A stretch of DNA of 43,535 bases from positions 1 through 43,535 of the forward strand of contig CALPON020000007.1 of assembly GCA_943325195.2 (NCBI GenBank), in the 5' to 3' direction. Below are positions 26,159-32,532 of the stretch, one piece after another. This DNA is from Sphingobacterium thalpophilum. GTDB taxonomy: Bacteria; Bacteroidota; Bacteroidia; B-17B0; Aurantibacillaceae. Both the position numbers and the translations under genes were made by a program. Below the pieces are notes generated by a model, which was given only the letters and a program-made list of their open reading frames with translations, did not search any database and was not told the origin of the DNA. The stretch's first letter is position 1. Each line of letters begins with the position of its first letter.

Positions 26159-26388
26159 GCCTGCACACTTTGCATCTGAAGAAACATCTCATTAAAACGT
26201 TTCCGTGTGTTCTCGATGAAATCCGAACTGATAAGTGTTTTCAGGCGATCAACACTGCCCACCTCCGCGATAAAAAACTTAAAGCACTGCTCCATCGGCC
26301 CCGCTTCAAAACGCACCGTGTATTTATCATTCATCTGAAAAATACTAATGGTCATACTTTCATGGGGAATTGAATCGATAATTCTCAT
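26155..26388 (-). CDS. Small uncharacterised protein
   Basis: 77 residues, with no signal peptide and no membrane segment. A beta hairpin-like N-terminal half (MTISIFQMNDKYTVRFEAG) is followed by helices (CFKFFIAEVGSVDRLKTLIS, then NTRKRFNEMFLQMQ). I do not recognise the family. It overlaps the upstream helical-repeat gene and the downstream ArsC-like gene by 4 bp each (ATGA), so the three proteins are probably made together. Function unknown. Confidence 0.7.
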   Translation of the reverse strand: MRIIDSIPHESMTISIFQMNDKYTVRFEAGPMEQCFKFFIAEVGSVDRLKTLISSDFIENTRKRFNEMFLQMQSVQA

Positions 26389-26831
26389 TCTTCTTTTTTA
26401 AATGCTTTTTTAAAATTCAGCATGTTTTTTAAGGCGCCAATAGGACTAACATTGCGGTCCCCGTCCTGATGTATCCGCATCTGAATAGCATGGGCCAACA
26501 GGACATAATTTTCTTTATTTGCCTTTTTCAAAAACTCTTCTGCCTGTGGATCCCCATTAATAATATTCGCACAGGCGGCCCATTCAAAAGCTTTGGCTTT
26601 CATTAAAAAGCGAAACGCTTCTTCATCATCCCAGATGGCATTGACAAAGGCGGCAAGAATAATGTGCTTATTGTTCATGAGGAATTGAAACGCTTTTTTA
26701 TCATCTCGGATGGCATCCAGCGTGGCGATAAATTCCTTGTATCCATTATTCATCAGCCAGTTGAAACTGGCCGTGTCACCCAGTGTGTATTTGCTAAAAT
26801 GGCCAATAGAAACAAGCGAGTACTTCTTCAT
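26385..26831 (-). CDS. Small protein with four 25-residue helical repeats
   Basis: 148 residues, no signal peptide. Residues 21-121 consist of four similar units of about 25 residues, each starting with an Ala-Phe-x-Phe-Leu-Met-like helix and ending in Ala-Ile followed by Asp-rich turns: ASFNWLMNNG at 21, AFQFLMNNKH at 47, AFRFLMKAKA at 72 and AEEFLKKANK at 97. Such arrays form a solenoid that usually binds another protein. The C-terminus is basic (ALKNMLNFKKAFKKEE). I do not recognise the family. It heads an operon with the 77-residue protein and the ArsC-like protein. Its perfect promoter ends 4 nt before the ATG and adjoins the terminator of the preceding gene. Confidence 0.75.
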   Translation of the reverse strand: MKKYSLVSIGHFSKYTLGDTASFNWLMNNGYKEFIATLDAIRDDKKAFQFLMNNKHIILAAFVNAIWDDEEAFRFLMKAKAFEWAACANIINGDPQAEEFLKKANKENYVLLAHAIQMRIHQDGDRNVSPIGALKNMLNFKKAFKKEE

Positions 26832-26835
26832 TATT

Positions 26836-26843
26836 CAAAATTA
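26836..26843 (-). promoter_or_regulatory. -7 promoter element of the helical-repeat/ArsC-like operon
   Basis: The minus-strand TAATTTTG is a perfect TAnnTTTG, 4 nt before the ATG, and directly follows the T run of the acyl-CoA dehydrogenase terminator. The message would be leaderless or nearly so. Confidence 0.6.
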
Positions 26844-26846
26844 AAT

Positions 26847-26873
26847 AAAAAAACCGCCTTCTGCTGAAGGCGG
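26847..26873 (-). terminator. Terminator of the apt-acyl-CoA dehydrogenase operon
   Basis: A perfect 8-bp GC-rich stem (26854-26861 with 26866-26873) with a 4-nt loop is followed on the minus strand by seven T (26853 down to 26847). It lies 33 nt after the acyl-CoA dehydrogenase stop. Confidence 0.93.
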
Positions 26874-26906
26874 CTTACTTTTTACATTCTTTTAGTTTTT
26901 ATGCCA

Positions 26907-28046
26907 TTACTTCAATAATTCGCGGGCAATGACCAACTTTTGAATCTCACTAGTTCCTTCACCAATGGTGCACAATTTACTATCACGGTAAAATTTCTCC
27001 ACCGGGAAGTCTTTGGTATAGCCATAGCCGCCAAAAATCTGGACAGCTTCTGTACTCACCTTCACTGCTACTTCGCTAGCATAGTATTTTGCAATGGCAC
27101 TTTCTTTGGTGACTTTTAATCCTTTATTTTTCATGTCCGCTGCCTGCATGGTCAGCAGCTCTGCGGCTTCAAATTCAGTTGCCATATCCGCCAATTTAAA
27201 TCCAATTCCCTGGAAATTCGCAATGGGCTGACCGAACTGCTGACGCTCTTTGGCATATTTAAGACTTGCATTCAAAGCCCCTTTGGCAATACCAAGACTG
27301 AGCGCTGCAATACTAATACGGCCGCCATCGAGCACCTTCATGGCCTGTACAAAGCCATCACCCACTTTACCTAAAACTTGGGACTCGTGCACACGGCAGT
27401 TTTCGAAAATTAATTCAGCTGTTTCGCTGGCACGCATACCCAGTTTATTTTCTTTCTTGCCCCCACGGAAACCCTCTGCGGTGCGCTCTACAATGAAAGC
27501 AGTAATGCCGTGACTATCCAGCAAATCGCCGGTGCGGGCAAGTACCACCGCCACATTGCCGGTAATGCCATGCGTAATCCAGTTTTTAGTTCCGTTTAAA
27601 ACCCAATGCTCTCCGTCTTTCACCGCAACACACTGCATACGCATAGCATCACTTCCGGTATTTGCTTCGGTCAATCCCCAAGCACCAATCCATTCTGCTG
27701 TTGCTAGCTTAGGCAAATATTTTTTCTTTTGCTCCTCATTCCCAAATTGAAGAATATGGCCGGTACAGAGACTATTGTGCGCTGCCATGGATAAAGCAAT
27801 CGAACCGCAAATACAACCCAGTTCGGTAATAGCAGTGACGTATTCACTATAACCAAATCCGGAACCTCCGTATTCAGTCGGGACAAGCACGCCCATTAAA
27901 CCTAATTCACCAAGTTTTTTAAAAACCTCCACGGGAAATTCTTGGGACTCATCCCACTCCATCATTTTTGGCAAGATATGTTCTTTACCAAATTTTCGAA
28001 TCATATCAGCAATCATCTGCTGATTCTCACTAAGCTGGAAATTCAT
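26907..28046 (-). CDS. Acyl-CoA dehydrogenase
   Basis: 379 residues from ATG 28046 (MNFQLSENQQ), the usual family start. An in-frame ATG at 28079 would overlap apt and add 11 atypical residues. The FAD/substrate motif is GAWGLTEANTGSDAMRMQ; the catalytic-base region is CTIGEGTSEIQKLVIAREL near the C-terminus, where Glu precedes GTSE, as in short/medium-chain enzymes; FGGYGYTKDFPVEKFYRD is intact. It performs the first oxidation of fatty acyl-CoA (or branched-chain acyl-CoA) and passes electrons to ETF. Chain-length preference is not clear from sequence. It follows apt by 14 nt and shares its terminator. Confidence 0.94.
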   Translation of the reverse strand: MNFQLSENQQMIADMIRKFGKEHILPKMMEWDESQEFPVEVFKKLGELGLMGVLVPTEYGGSGFGYSEYVTAITELGCICGSIALSMAAHNSLCTGHILQFGNEEQKKKYLPKLATAEWIGAWGLTEANTGSDAMRMQCVAVKDGEHWVLNGTKNWITHGITGNVAVVLARTGDLLDSHGITAFIVERTAEGFRGGKKENKLGMRASETAELIFENCRVHESQVLGKVGDGFVQAMKVLDGGRISIAALSLGIAKGALNASLKYAKERQQFGQPIANFQGIGFKLADMATEFEAAELLTMQAADMKNKGLKVTKESAIAKYYASEVAVKVSTEAVQIFGGYGYTKDFPVEKFYRDSKLCTIGEGTSEIQKLVIARELLK

Positions 28047-28060
28047 TCCCATACCGTTCT

Positions 28061-28588
28061 CTAATAATGTGCCAGACATGTTATGTTTTTTGTATGTTTT
28101 ATGAGTTTATTTTTTCCTTCTAAAAAATCGAGTCCAATTACAAAATTAAAACCAGAGACCTGCGCGCCCGCTTCTTTTACCAGTCTGGCTGCCGCTTCCG
28201 CCGTACCCCCAGTTGCCAGTAAATCGTCATGTATCAGCACATTCCAACCGGAGCGAATCGCGTCTTCATGTATTTCAATCGTCGCAGTGCCATACTCCAG
28301 CTCATAATTCACACTCCTTTTGAGATAGGGTAATTTGCCTTGCTTGCGCACAAGGATAAAAGGTACATCCAGTCGATTGGCCACCATAAATCCAAACAAA
28401 AAGCCGCGACTTTCAATACCAATCACTGCATCCGGTTTTTCAGAAAGCGCCGCAACAAAGCCATCAACAATTAAACTGCAAAGCTGTTGATCATAAAAAA
28501 TAGGCGTAACGTCCTTAAACATAATCCCGGGTTTGGGAAAATCAGGAACATCACGAATGACATTTTTTATGGCTCCTTCCAGGTTCAT
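28061..28588 (-). CDS. apt: Adenine phosphoribosyltransferase
   Basis: 175 residues from ATG 28588 (MNLEGAIKNVIRDVPDFPKP). An in-frame GTG at 28597 is too close to the -7 element to be the start. The PRPP-binding loop is VLIHDDLLATGGTAEAA (about residues 117-133), and GIESRGFLFG and RKQGKLPY bind substrate, all as in APT. It makes AMP from adenine and PRPP in the cytosol. It is cotranscribed with the acyl-CoA dehydrogenase. Confidence 0.95.
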   Translation of the reverse strand: MNLEGAIKNVIRDVPDFPKPGIMFKDVTPIFYDQQLCSLIVDGFVAALSEKPDAVIGIESRGFLFGFMVANRLDVPFILVRKQGKLPYLKRSVNYELEYGTATIEIHEDAIRSGWNVLIHDDLLATGGTAEAAARLVKEAGAQVSGFNFVIGLDFLEGKNKLIKHTKNITCLAHY

Positions 28589-28599
28589 TGAATGCACCG

Positions 28600-28607
28600 T
28601 AAAGATA
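28600..28607 (-). promoter_or_regulatory. -7 promoter element of apt
   Basis: Minus-strand TATCTTTA has one mismatch to TAnnTTTG and ends 11 nt before ATG 28588. No -33 TTG at the right distance was seen. Confidence 0.45.
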
Positions 28608-28707
28608 GCGTTTTTGAGCTGATAGGGCTGGTCTCTGAGGGATATTAACCCGCCATTAGCAAACTTTATCCGCTTAGGTGCGAATCCTGGCCGACTGCCA
28701 ACTAGGC

Positions 28708-29181
28708 TTAACCCTCTACTAAAATACCTTTTGCGATAAAGCGGATTTCCTTTTTGGGACTGCTGATTGCATCAATTTCCGACTGAGGCTTTTTGGCATC
28801 CTCCGCATAATGTTTTTGATCTTCAACCGAAGTGGTTTTCATGAAAGATTTACCATCCAGAATGACTGTTTTGCCTATCAAATCCGTAGGGACAAAAAAA
28901 TCATAATCCTTCATTTTTACAAAAGCTTCCTGACTATCATTCACCTTAAAAGTCAGCCAGCAGCCTTTGGCAGAGCAGACATCCAGCACTTTGGCTCTGA
29001 TTTTTGTTTCCACTGTATCTTTTTTTGCTAGCAGCGCCGCTAATTCAGAAGCAGCCAGCGCATTCTCTTTGGTGGTGGCAGCACCATATACTGTTCCTTT
29101 GGTAGCCTTACCCTTTGGCGGCTGAGCGCTTAAAGAGAATCCGATTAAAATAAAAGCGACTAGCGCTGAAAAGTGTTTCAT
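28708..29181 (-). CDS. DUF4920 family secreted protein
   Basis: 157 residues from ATG 29181 (MKHFSALVAF). A signal peptide ends at LSAQ. The family core is KVLDVCSAKGCWLTFKV (about residues 62-78), with two Cys that may form a disulphide or bind metal, followed by AFVKMKDYDFFVPTDLIGK. The likely location is periplasm. Function is unknown; the domain resembles small OB-like periplasmic proteins. The in-frame TTG at 29202 lies inside the -7 element and is rejected. The GAPDH terminator isolates it from the gene downstream of it on the map, so it has its own promoter. Confidence 0.85.
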   Translation of the reverse strand: MKHFSALVAFILIGFSLSAQPPKGKATKGTVYGAATTKENALAASELAALLAKKDTVETKIRAKVLDVCSAKGCWLTFKVNDSQEAFVKMKDYDFFVPTDLIGKTVILDGKSFMKTTSVEDQKHYAEDAKKPQSEIDAISSPKKEIRFIAKGILVEG

Positions 29182-29199
29182 CTTAGTTTTTTTGGTTCT

Positions 29200-29207
29200 C
29201 AAAGATA
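29200..29207 (-). promoter_or_regulatory. -7 promoter element of the DUF4920 gene
   Basis: Minus-strand TATCTTTG is a perfect TAnnTTTG, 18 nt before ATG 29181. It lies immediately beyond the T run of the GAPDH terminator. Confidence 0.6.
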
Positions 29208-29213
29208 GAAAAT

Positions 29214-29242
29214 AAAAAAGGGAAACCGAAGCCTCCCCTTTT
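29214..29242 (-). terminator. GAPDH terminator with UUCG tetraloop
   Basis: On the minus strand, 29242 down to 29231 pairs with 29226 down to 29215 or so (12 bp including three G-U pairs) around a C(UUCG)G loop, and the 3' arm runs into six T (29219 down to 29214). It lies 22 nt after the GAPDH stop. Confidence 0.88.
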
Positions 29243-29263
29243 GTTAATAAAGGTTTTCAAAAA

Positions 29264-30727
29264 CTAGTAATAAACAGGACGGCGAACTTCACTGATGTGC
29301 TTACTGAAGCGAATCACTTGTCGTGTATAACCATATTCATTGTCGTACCAAACGTAAAGGATTGCACTTTTTTTGTCCGGTGAAACAATCGTCGCCTGAC
29401 TGTCGAACACGCTTGGACAGGGATTGCCAATCACATCCGTACTCACCAGTTCATTACTGAATGCATACTGAATCTGCTCAATCAATGCGCCCTCTAAAGC
29501 GTATTTGCGAATCATTTCATTCACATCTTCGCGGGTCACCGATTTGTTTAAATTTAGATTTAAGATTGCGAGACTCACGTTTGGTGTTGGCACCCGCACC
29601 GAGTTCGCTGTAAATTTTCCGCTCAAATGCGGAAGAACTTTCTTAAGGGCACTTTCTGCTCCTGTTTCTGTAATGACCATGTTTAATGCTGCAGAGCGGC
29701 CACGACGGTATTTTTTATGATAATTGTCCAGTAAATTCTGGTCGTTGGTGTAAGAGTGAACGGTTTCTATATGTCCTTTCTCAATACCGAACTCTTTATC
29801 CATCACATAGAGGATTGGCATGATGGCATTGGTGGTGCAACTTGCTGCAGAAAAGATGCGGTTCTTTTTCAAGTCCACTGTTTCATGATTCACACCATGC
29901 ACCACATTTGGCACATCGCCTTTTGCAGGCGCAGTGAGTAATACCTTGTCTATACCTTTAGCCTGTAAGTGACGACTCAGTTCTTTATCATCTCTAAAAA
30001 CGCCTGTATTATCAATCAGCAAAGCATTGTTAATGCCGTAAGCTGTATAATCGACATCCTCCGGGTTCTTTGCGTCAATCATGTGGACGGTGTGCCCATT
30101 AATGATCAGACATTTGTTTTCCAAATCTTCGATGACTGTGCCAGGAAACGTGCCGTGAACTGAATCTGTGCGTAACAAGTCTGCACGCTTCACAATTTCT
30201 TCAGCACTATTTCCACGGGTAACGATGGCGCGAAGACGAAGTTGTTCGCCTTTTCCAGCCAGCGTAATAATTTCACGTGCAGCCAGACGGCCGATACGAC
30301 CAAAACCGTATAATACCACATCTTTTGGCGTAATGCTGTTTACATTACCCATCAGATCTTTTAATTTATCGCCAATAAATTCGGCTTTGCTTGCATATTT
30401 ACTCTGTTCCTGGTACCATTCGAATGCAAGTTTACCAATATCAATCCGCGCGGGACCTGTCTCCGAATTCAGGATTTCGGTCGCCAGAGCAACTGTGTCA
30501 TAAACAGTGATCGGTTTCTTTACAATGTTCTTTGCATACAGGTGCAGATTTAAAATTTCACTAGCACTTCTATCCACCAACTGATTATGAAAAAGGATCA
30601 ATTCAATTGATTTTTCAAACCACAGTTTGCCAACCACATTGATAAGATCCAAGGCCGCTTTTTCATCCTCAATCCAGTCGTTTAACTGCCTCTGATAATC
30701 ACCCTGTACATTTTCAAGAGTCTTCAT
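29264..30727 (-). CDS. Glyceraldehyde-3-phosphate dehydrogenase, long form
   Basis: 487 residues, about 150 more than a standard GAPDH. The NAD-binding GFGRIG is at 141-146 and the catalytic Cys297 in SAASCTTNAI; SYTNDQNLLD and WYDNEYGY are intact. The extra ~135 residues at the N-terminus are helical and have no motif I recognise (for example IELILFHNQLVDRSASEILN). Long GAPDHs of this type are known in Bacteroidota and other groups. The enzyme interconverts glyceraldehyde-3-phosphate and 1,3-bisphosphoglycerate; catabolic or gluconeogenic preference is not evident. It has its own promoter and a strong terminator. The start is ATG. Confidence 0.93.
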   Translation of the reverse strand: MKTLENVQGDYQRQLNDWIEDEKAALDLINVVGKLWFEKSIELILFHNQLVDRSASEILNLHLYAKNIVKKPITVYDTVALATEILNSETGPARIDIGKLAFEWYQEQSKYASKAEFIGDKLKDLMGNVNSITPKDVVLYGFGRIGRLAAREIITLAGKGEQLRLRAIVTRGNSAEEIVKRADLLRTDSVHGTFPGTVIEDLENKCLIINGHTVHMIDAKNPEDVDYTAYGINNALLIDNTGVFRDDKELSRHLQAKGIDKVLLTAPAKGDVPNVVHGVNHETVDLKKNRIFSAASCTTNAIMPILYVMDKEFGIEKGHIETVHSYTNDQNLLDNYHKKYRRGRSAALNMVITETGAESALKKVLPHLSGKFTANSVRVPTPNVSLAILNLNLNKSVTREDVNEMIRKYALEGALIEQIQYAFSNELVSTDVIGNPCPSVFDSQATIVSPDKKSAILYVWYDNEYGYTRQVIRFSKHISEVRRPVYY

Positions 30728-30753
30728 GCTTTTATTCCGATTTAAAATTTGCG

Positions 30754-30761
30754 CAAAAGTA
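30754..30761 (-). promoter_or_regulatory. -7 promoter element of the GAPDH gene
   Basis: Minus-strand TACTTTTG is a perfect TAnnTTTG with a TTG 15 nt upstream, 26 nt before the ATG. Confidence 0.6.
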
Positions 30762-30877
30762 TTGAAAATTGATGGACAATTAGTGAGCTTAAGGCTGGAT
30801 TATTGCAAAAACTCCTTAAAATCAGAAAATTCTATAGGATTTAAAAAACCCGACCATCCCCACCTTGTCCCTTTTCT

Positions 30878-30885
30878 TACCTTTG
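30878..30885 (+). promoter_or_regulatory. -7 promoter element of the DUF4834-like gene
   Basis: TACCTTTG is a perfect TAnnTTTG, 11 nt before the ATG at 30897. A TTG at 30865-30867 is only 10 nt upstream. Confidence 0.55.
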
Positions 30886-30896
30886 TGTTGTAATTT

Positions 30897-31091
30897 ATGA
30901 GAGACCTCATTTGGACCATTATTTTAATCTGGCTGGCATATCGCATTGTCAGTGCTTTTCGCAATATCAGCTCCAAAAAACAGGAAACAGTGCGGAATGA
31001 GGCGTCAGAAACGGGGAAACGGGAAAAACAGGATTACGAAAAAGCCCTCAACAAGGAGGGCGATTACGTGGATTTTGAAGATCTCGGGTAA
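30897..31091 (+). CDS. DUF4834-like small membrane protein
   Basis: 64 residues. One N-terminal membrane helix (LIWTIILIWLAYRIVSAF, residues 4-21) is followed by a charged cytoplasmic tail ending DYVDFEDLG, the layout of DUF4834 proteins of Bacteroidota. Its function is unknown. It has its own promoter. Its stop lies 2 bp from the stop of the convergent carA gene, and the carA terminator hairpin is encoded inside its last 20 codons, so the two transcripts overlap antisense. Confidence 0.75.
   Translation: MRDLIWTIILIWLAYRIVSAFRNISSKKQETVRNEASETGKREKQDYEKALNKEGDYVDFEDLG
31039..31061 (-). terminator. carA terminator inside the DUF4834-like gene
   Basis: On the minus strand GCCCTC (31061 down to 31056) pairs with GAGGGC (31049 down to 31044) around a 6-nt loop, followed by five T (31043 down to 31039). 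It lies 33 nt past the carA stop and within the coding sequence of the opposing gene. Confidence 0.65.
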
Positions 31092-31093
31092 TT

Positions 31094-32209
31094 TTAGTTT
31101 TTAGATTTCTGAATATTTGCCACAAAATCATCAAACAGATAACGGCTGTCGTATGGACCTGGATTAGCTTCCGGATGATACTGCACCGAAAAGGCCAGAC
31201 GATCTTTCAGGCGAATGCCTTCAATTGTTTTATCATTTAGGTTCACATGAGTGATTTCAATATTCGCATTGCCATTAATATCTTTTTCATCCACGGTAAA
31301 GCCGTGATTTTGTGAAGTAATTTCACTTTTTCCAGTGATTACATTTAAAACTGGATGGTTGATGCCCCGGTGTCCGGTATGCATCTTATACGTCTTTATG
31401 CCTTGAGATTGCGCAAGCAATTGATGGCCGAGACAAATACCAAACACAGGTTTTCCAGTGCTGACAATGGCTTTCACCACTTCAATCTCTTTTCGCATGA
31501 CAGCGGGATCCCCAGGACCATTGCTCAGCATAATGCCATCGGGAGAAAAAGCAAGGACTTCTTCCGCTGTTGCCGTCATTGGGAAAACCTTCAGGTAAAG
31601 CCCACGGTCAGACAAAGAACGAAGAATGTTTGTTTTTGCACCATAGTCCATGACAGCAACCTTGTAGGGAGCCTGTTCACTACCAAAATAATAAGCCTCT
31701 TTTGTACTGACGCGGGAGGACAATTCAAGCCCTTCCATACTGGGCACCTTTTTCAGCTGTTCTTTGAGGAGCTCAACATCCAGCACTTCAGACGAAATAA
31801 TGGCATTCATTGCGCCTTTATCCCGGATGTGTCGCACAAGTGCGCGCGTATCCACATCACTAATAGAGACGATATTGGATTCCTCAAACCAGGCTTGCAA
31901 ACTCTTCTGCGCGCGCGGGCGGGAGTAGCCCTGATTGAATTTTTTGCAGACCATCCCTGCAATTTTTATCGAATTACTCTCGGTTTCAGACGCTTCAACA
32001 CCATAATTACCGATGTGAGAATTGGTCATGACAACTAATTGTCCAAAGTAAGAAGGATCCGTGTAAATCTCCTGATACCCGGACATACCGGTGTTGAAAC
32101 AAATTTCTCCCGATGTGGTGCCGATCTTACCGGCTGCTTTTCCTTCAAAGACTTTCCCGTCTTCCAGCACCAGTATAGCCTTGGGCCGGGGAGCATATTT
32201 TAATTGCAT
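31094..32209 (-). CDS. carA: Carbamoyl-phosphate synthase small subunit
   Basis: 371 residues. The N-terminal CPSase domain has CFNTGMSGYQEIYTDPSY (about 37-54). The C-terminal class I glutamine amidotransferase has the nucleophile Cys259 in VFGICLGHQ and His345/Glu347 in QYHPEANPGP, so the triad is complete. It supplies ammonia from glutamine to the large subunit (carB, not in this window) for pyrimidine and arginine synthesis. It starts with ATG; its promoter has an inverted repeat between the -7 element and the start codon. The terminator lies in the opposing gene. Confidence 0.96.
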   Translation of the reverse strand: MQLKYAPRPKAILVLEDGKVFEGKAAGKIGTTSGEICFNTGMSGYQEIYTDPSYFGQLVVMTNSHIGNYGVEASETESNSIKIAGMVCKKFNQGYSRPRAQKSLQAWFEESNIVSISDVDTRALVRHIRDKGAMNAIISSEVLDVELLKEQLKKVPSMEGLELSSRVSTKEAYYFGSEQAPYKVAVMDYGAKTNILRSLSDRGLYLKVFPMTATAEEVLAFSPDGIMLSNGPGDPAVMRKEIEVVKAIVSTGKPVFGICLGHQLLAQSQGIKTYKMHTGHRGINHPVLNVITGKSEITSQNHGFTVDEKDINGNANIEITHVNLNDKTIEGIRLKDRLAFSVQYHPEANPGPYDSRYLFDDFVANIQKSKN

Positions 32210-32214
32210 AATTT

Positions 32215-32235
32215 TTTAGAATAACGTGTTCTAAA
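32215..32235 (-). promoter_or_regulatory. Inverted repeat in the carA leader
   Basis: TTTAGAA (32215-32221) and TTCTAAA (32229-32235) are perfect 7-bp inverted repeats separated by 7 nt. They lie between the -7 element and the carA ATG, in the 5' leader. They could be an operator or a small leader hairpin. Confidence 0.5.
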
Positions 32236-32238
32236 GCG

Positions 32239-32246
32239 CAAAAGTA
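32239..32246 (-). promoter_or_regulatory. -7 promoter element of carA
   Basis: Minus-strand TACTTTTG is a perfect TAnnTTTG, 29 nt before the ATG. No -33 TTG was found at the expected spacing. Confidence 0.6.
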
Positions 32247-32505
32247 CGGGTATTATTCATGCGGTACTGCTTTGTTCATTGTTTTTTAATAATATTGATT
32301 GAGGAGGGTACTAAAGAGTGCCTTGGATTATGCGGAGCTCGATAAACTTGCGGTGACAAGTGAAAGAGGCGGATGGAGGGCCAAAACCTCTGCCTTTGGC
32401 GCAAAGAGTGGTATTTGCGAATATAAAATACTCTGTTTATATTTACGAGTTATTGAACTCCGCTTGCAAATGAGTGAACAAATGTTTCAGCGTAAACAAA
32501 TTACA
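32247..32505. other. Gene-free stretch between carA and the adhesin gene
   Basis: The adhesin frame is open back to a TTG at 32299, but this upstream part has no signal peptide and is not protein-like, so I do not annotate it as coding. It contains a 6-bp hairpin (32380-32385 with 32395-32400) and a GAGGAGG at 32301-32307. Nothing else is recognisable. Confidence 0.5.
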
Positions 32506-32513
32506 TACTTTAG
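32506..32513 (+). promoter_or_regulatory. Possible -7 promoter element of the adhesin-porP operon
   Basis: TACTTTAG has one mismatch to TAnnTTTG and lies 19 nt before the ATG at 32533. The upstream TTTC at 32485-32488 is a poor -33 box. Confidence 0.3.
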
Positions 32514-32532
32514 CAATATCAATTTTTCTATT

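Noticed and set aside
28047-28079. ATG at 28079 as start of the acyl-CoA dehydrogenase
   Set aside because: It overlaps the apt coding region and adds residues absent from the usual family start MNF-x-L; ATG 28046 fits better.
29182-29202. TTG at 29202 as start of the DUF4920 gene
   Set aside because: It overlaps the perfect TATCTTTG promoter element; ATG 29181 starts a normal signal peptide.
32299-32532. Upstream extension of the adhesin reading frame to a TTG at 32299
   Set aside because: A good signal peptide begins at ATG 32533; the extension is not protein-like and would bury the signal peptide.
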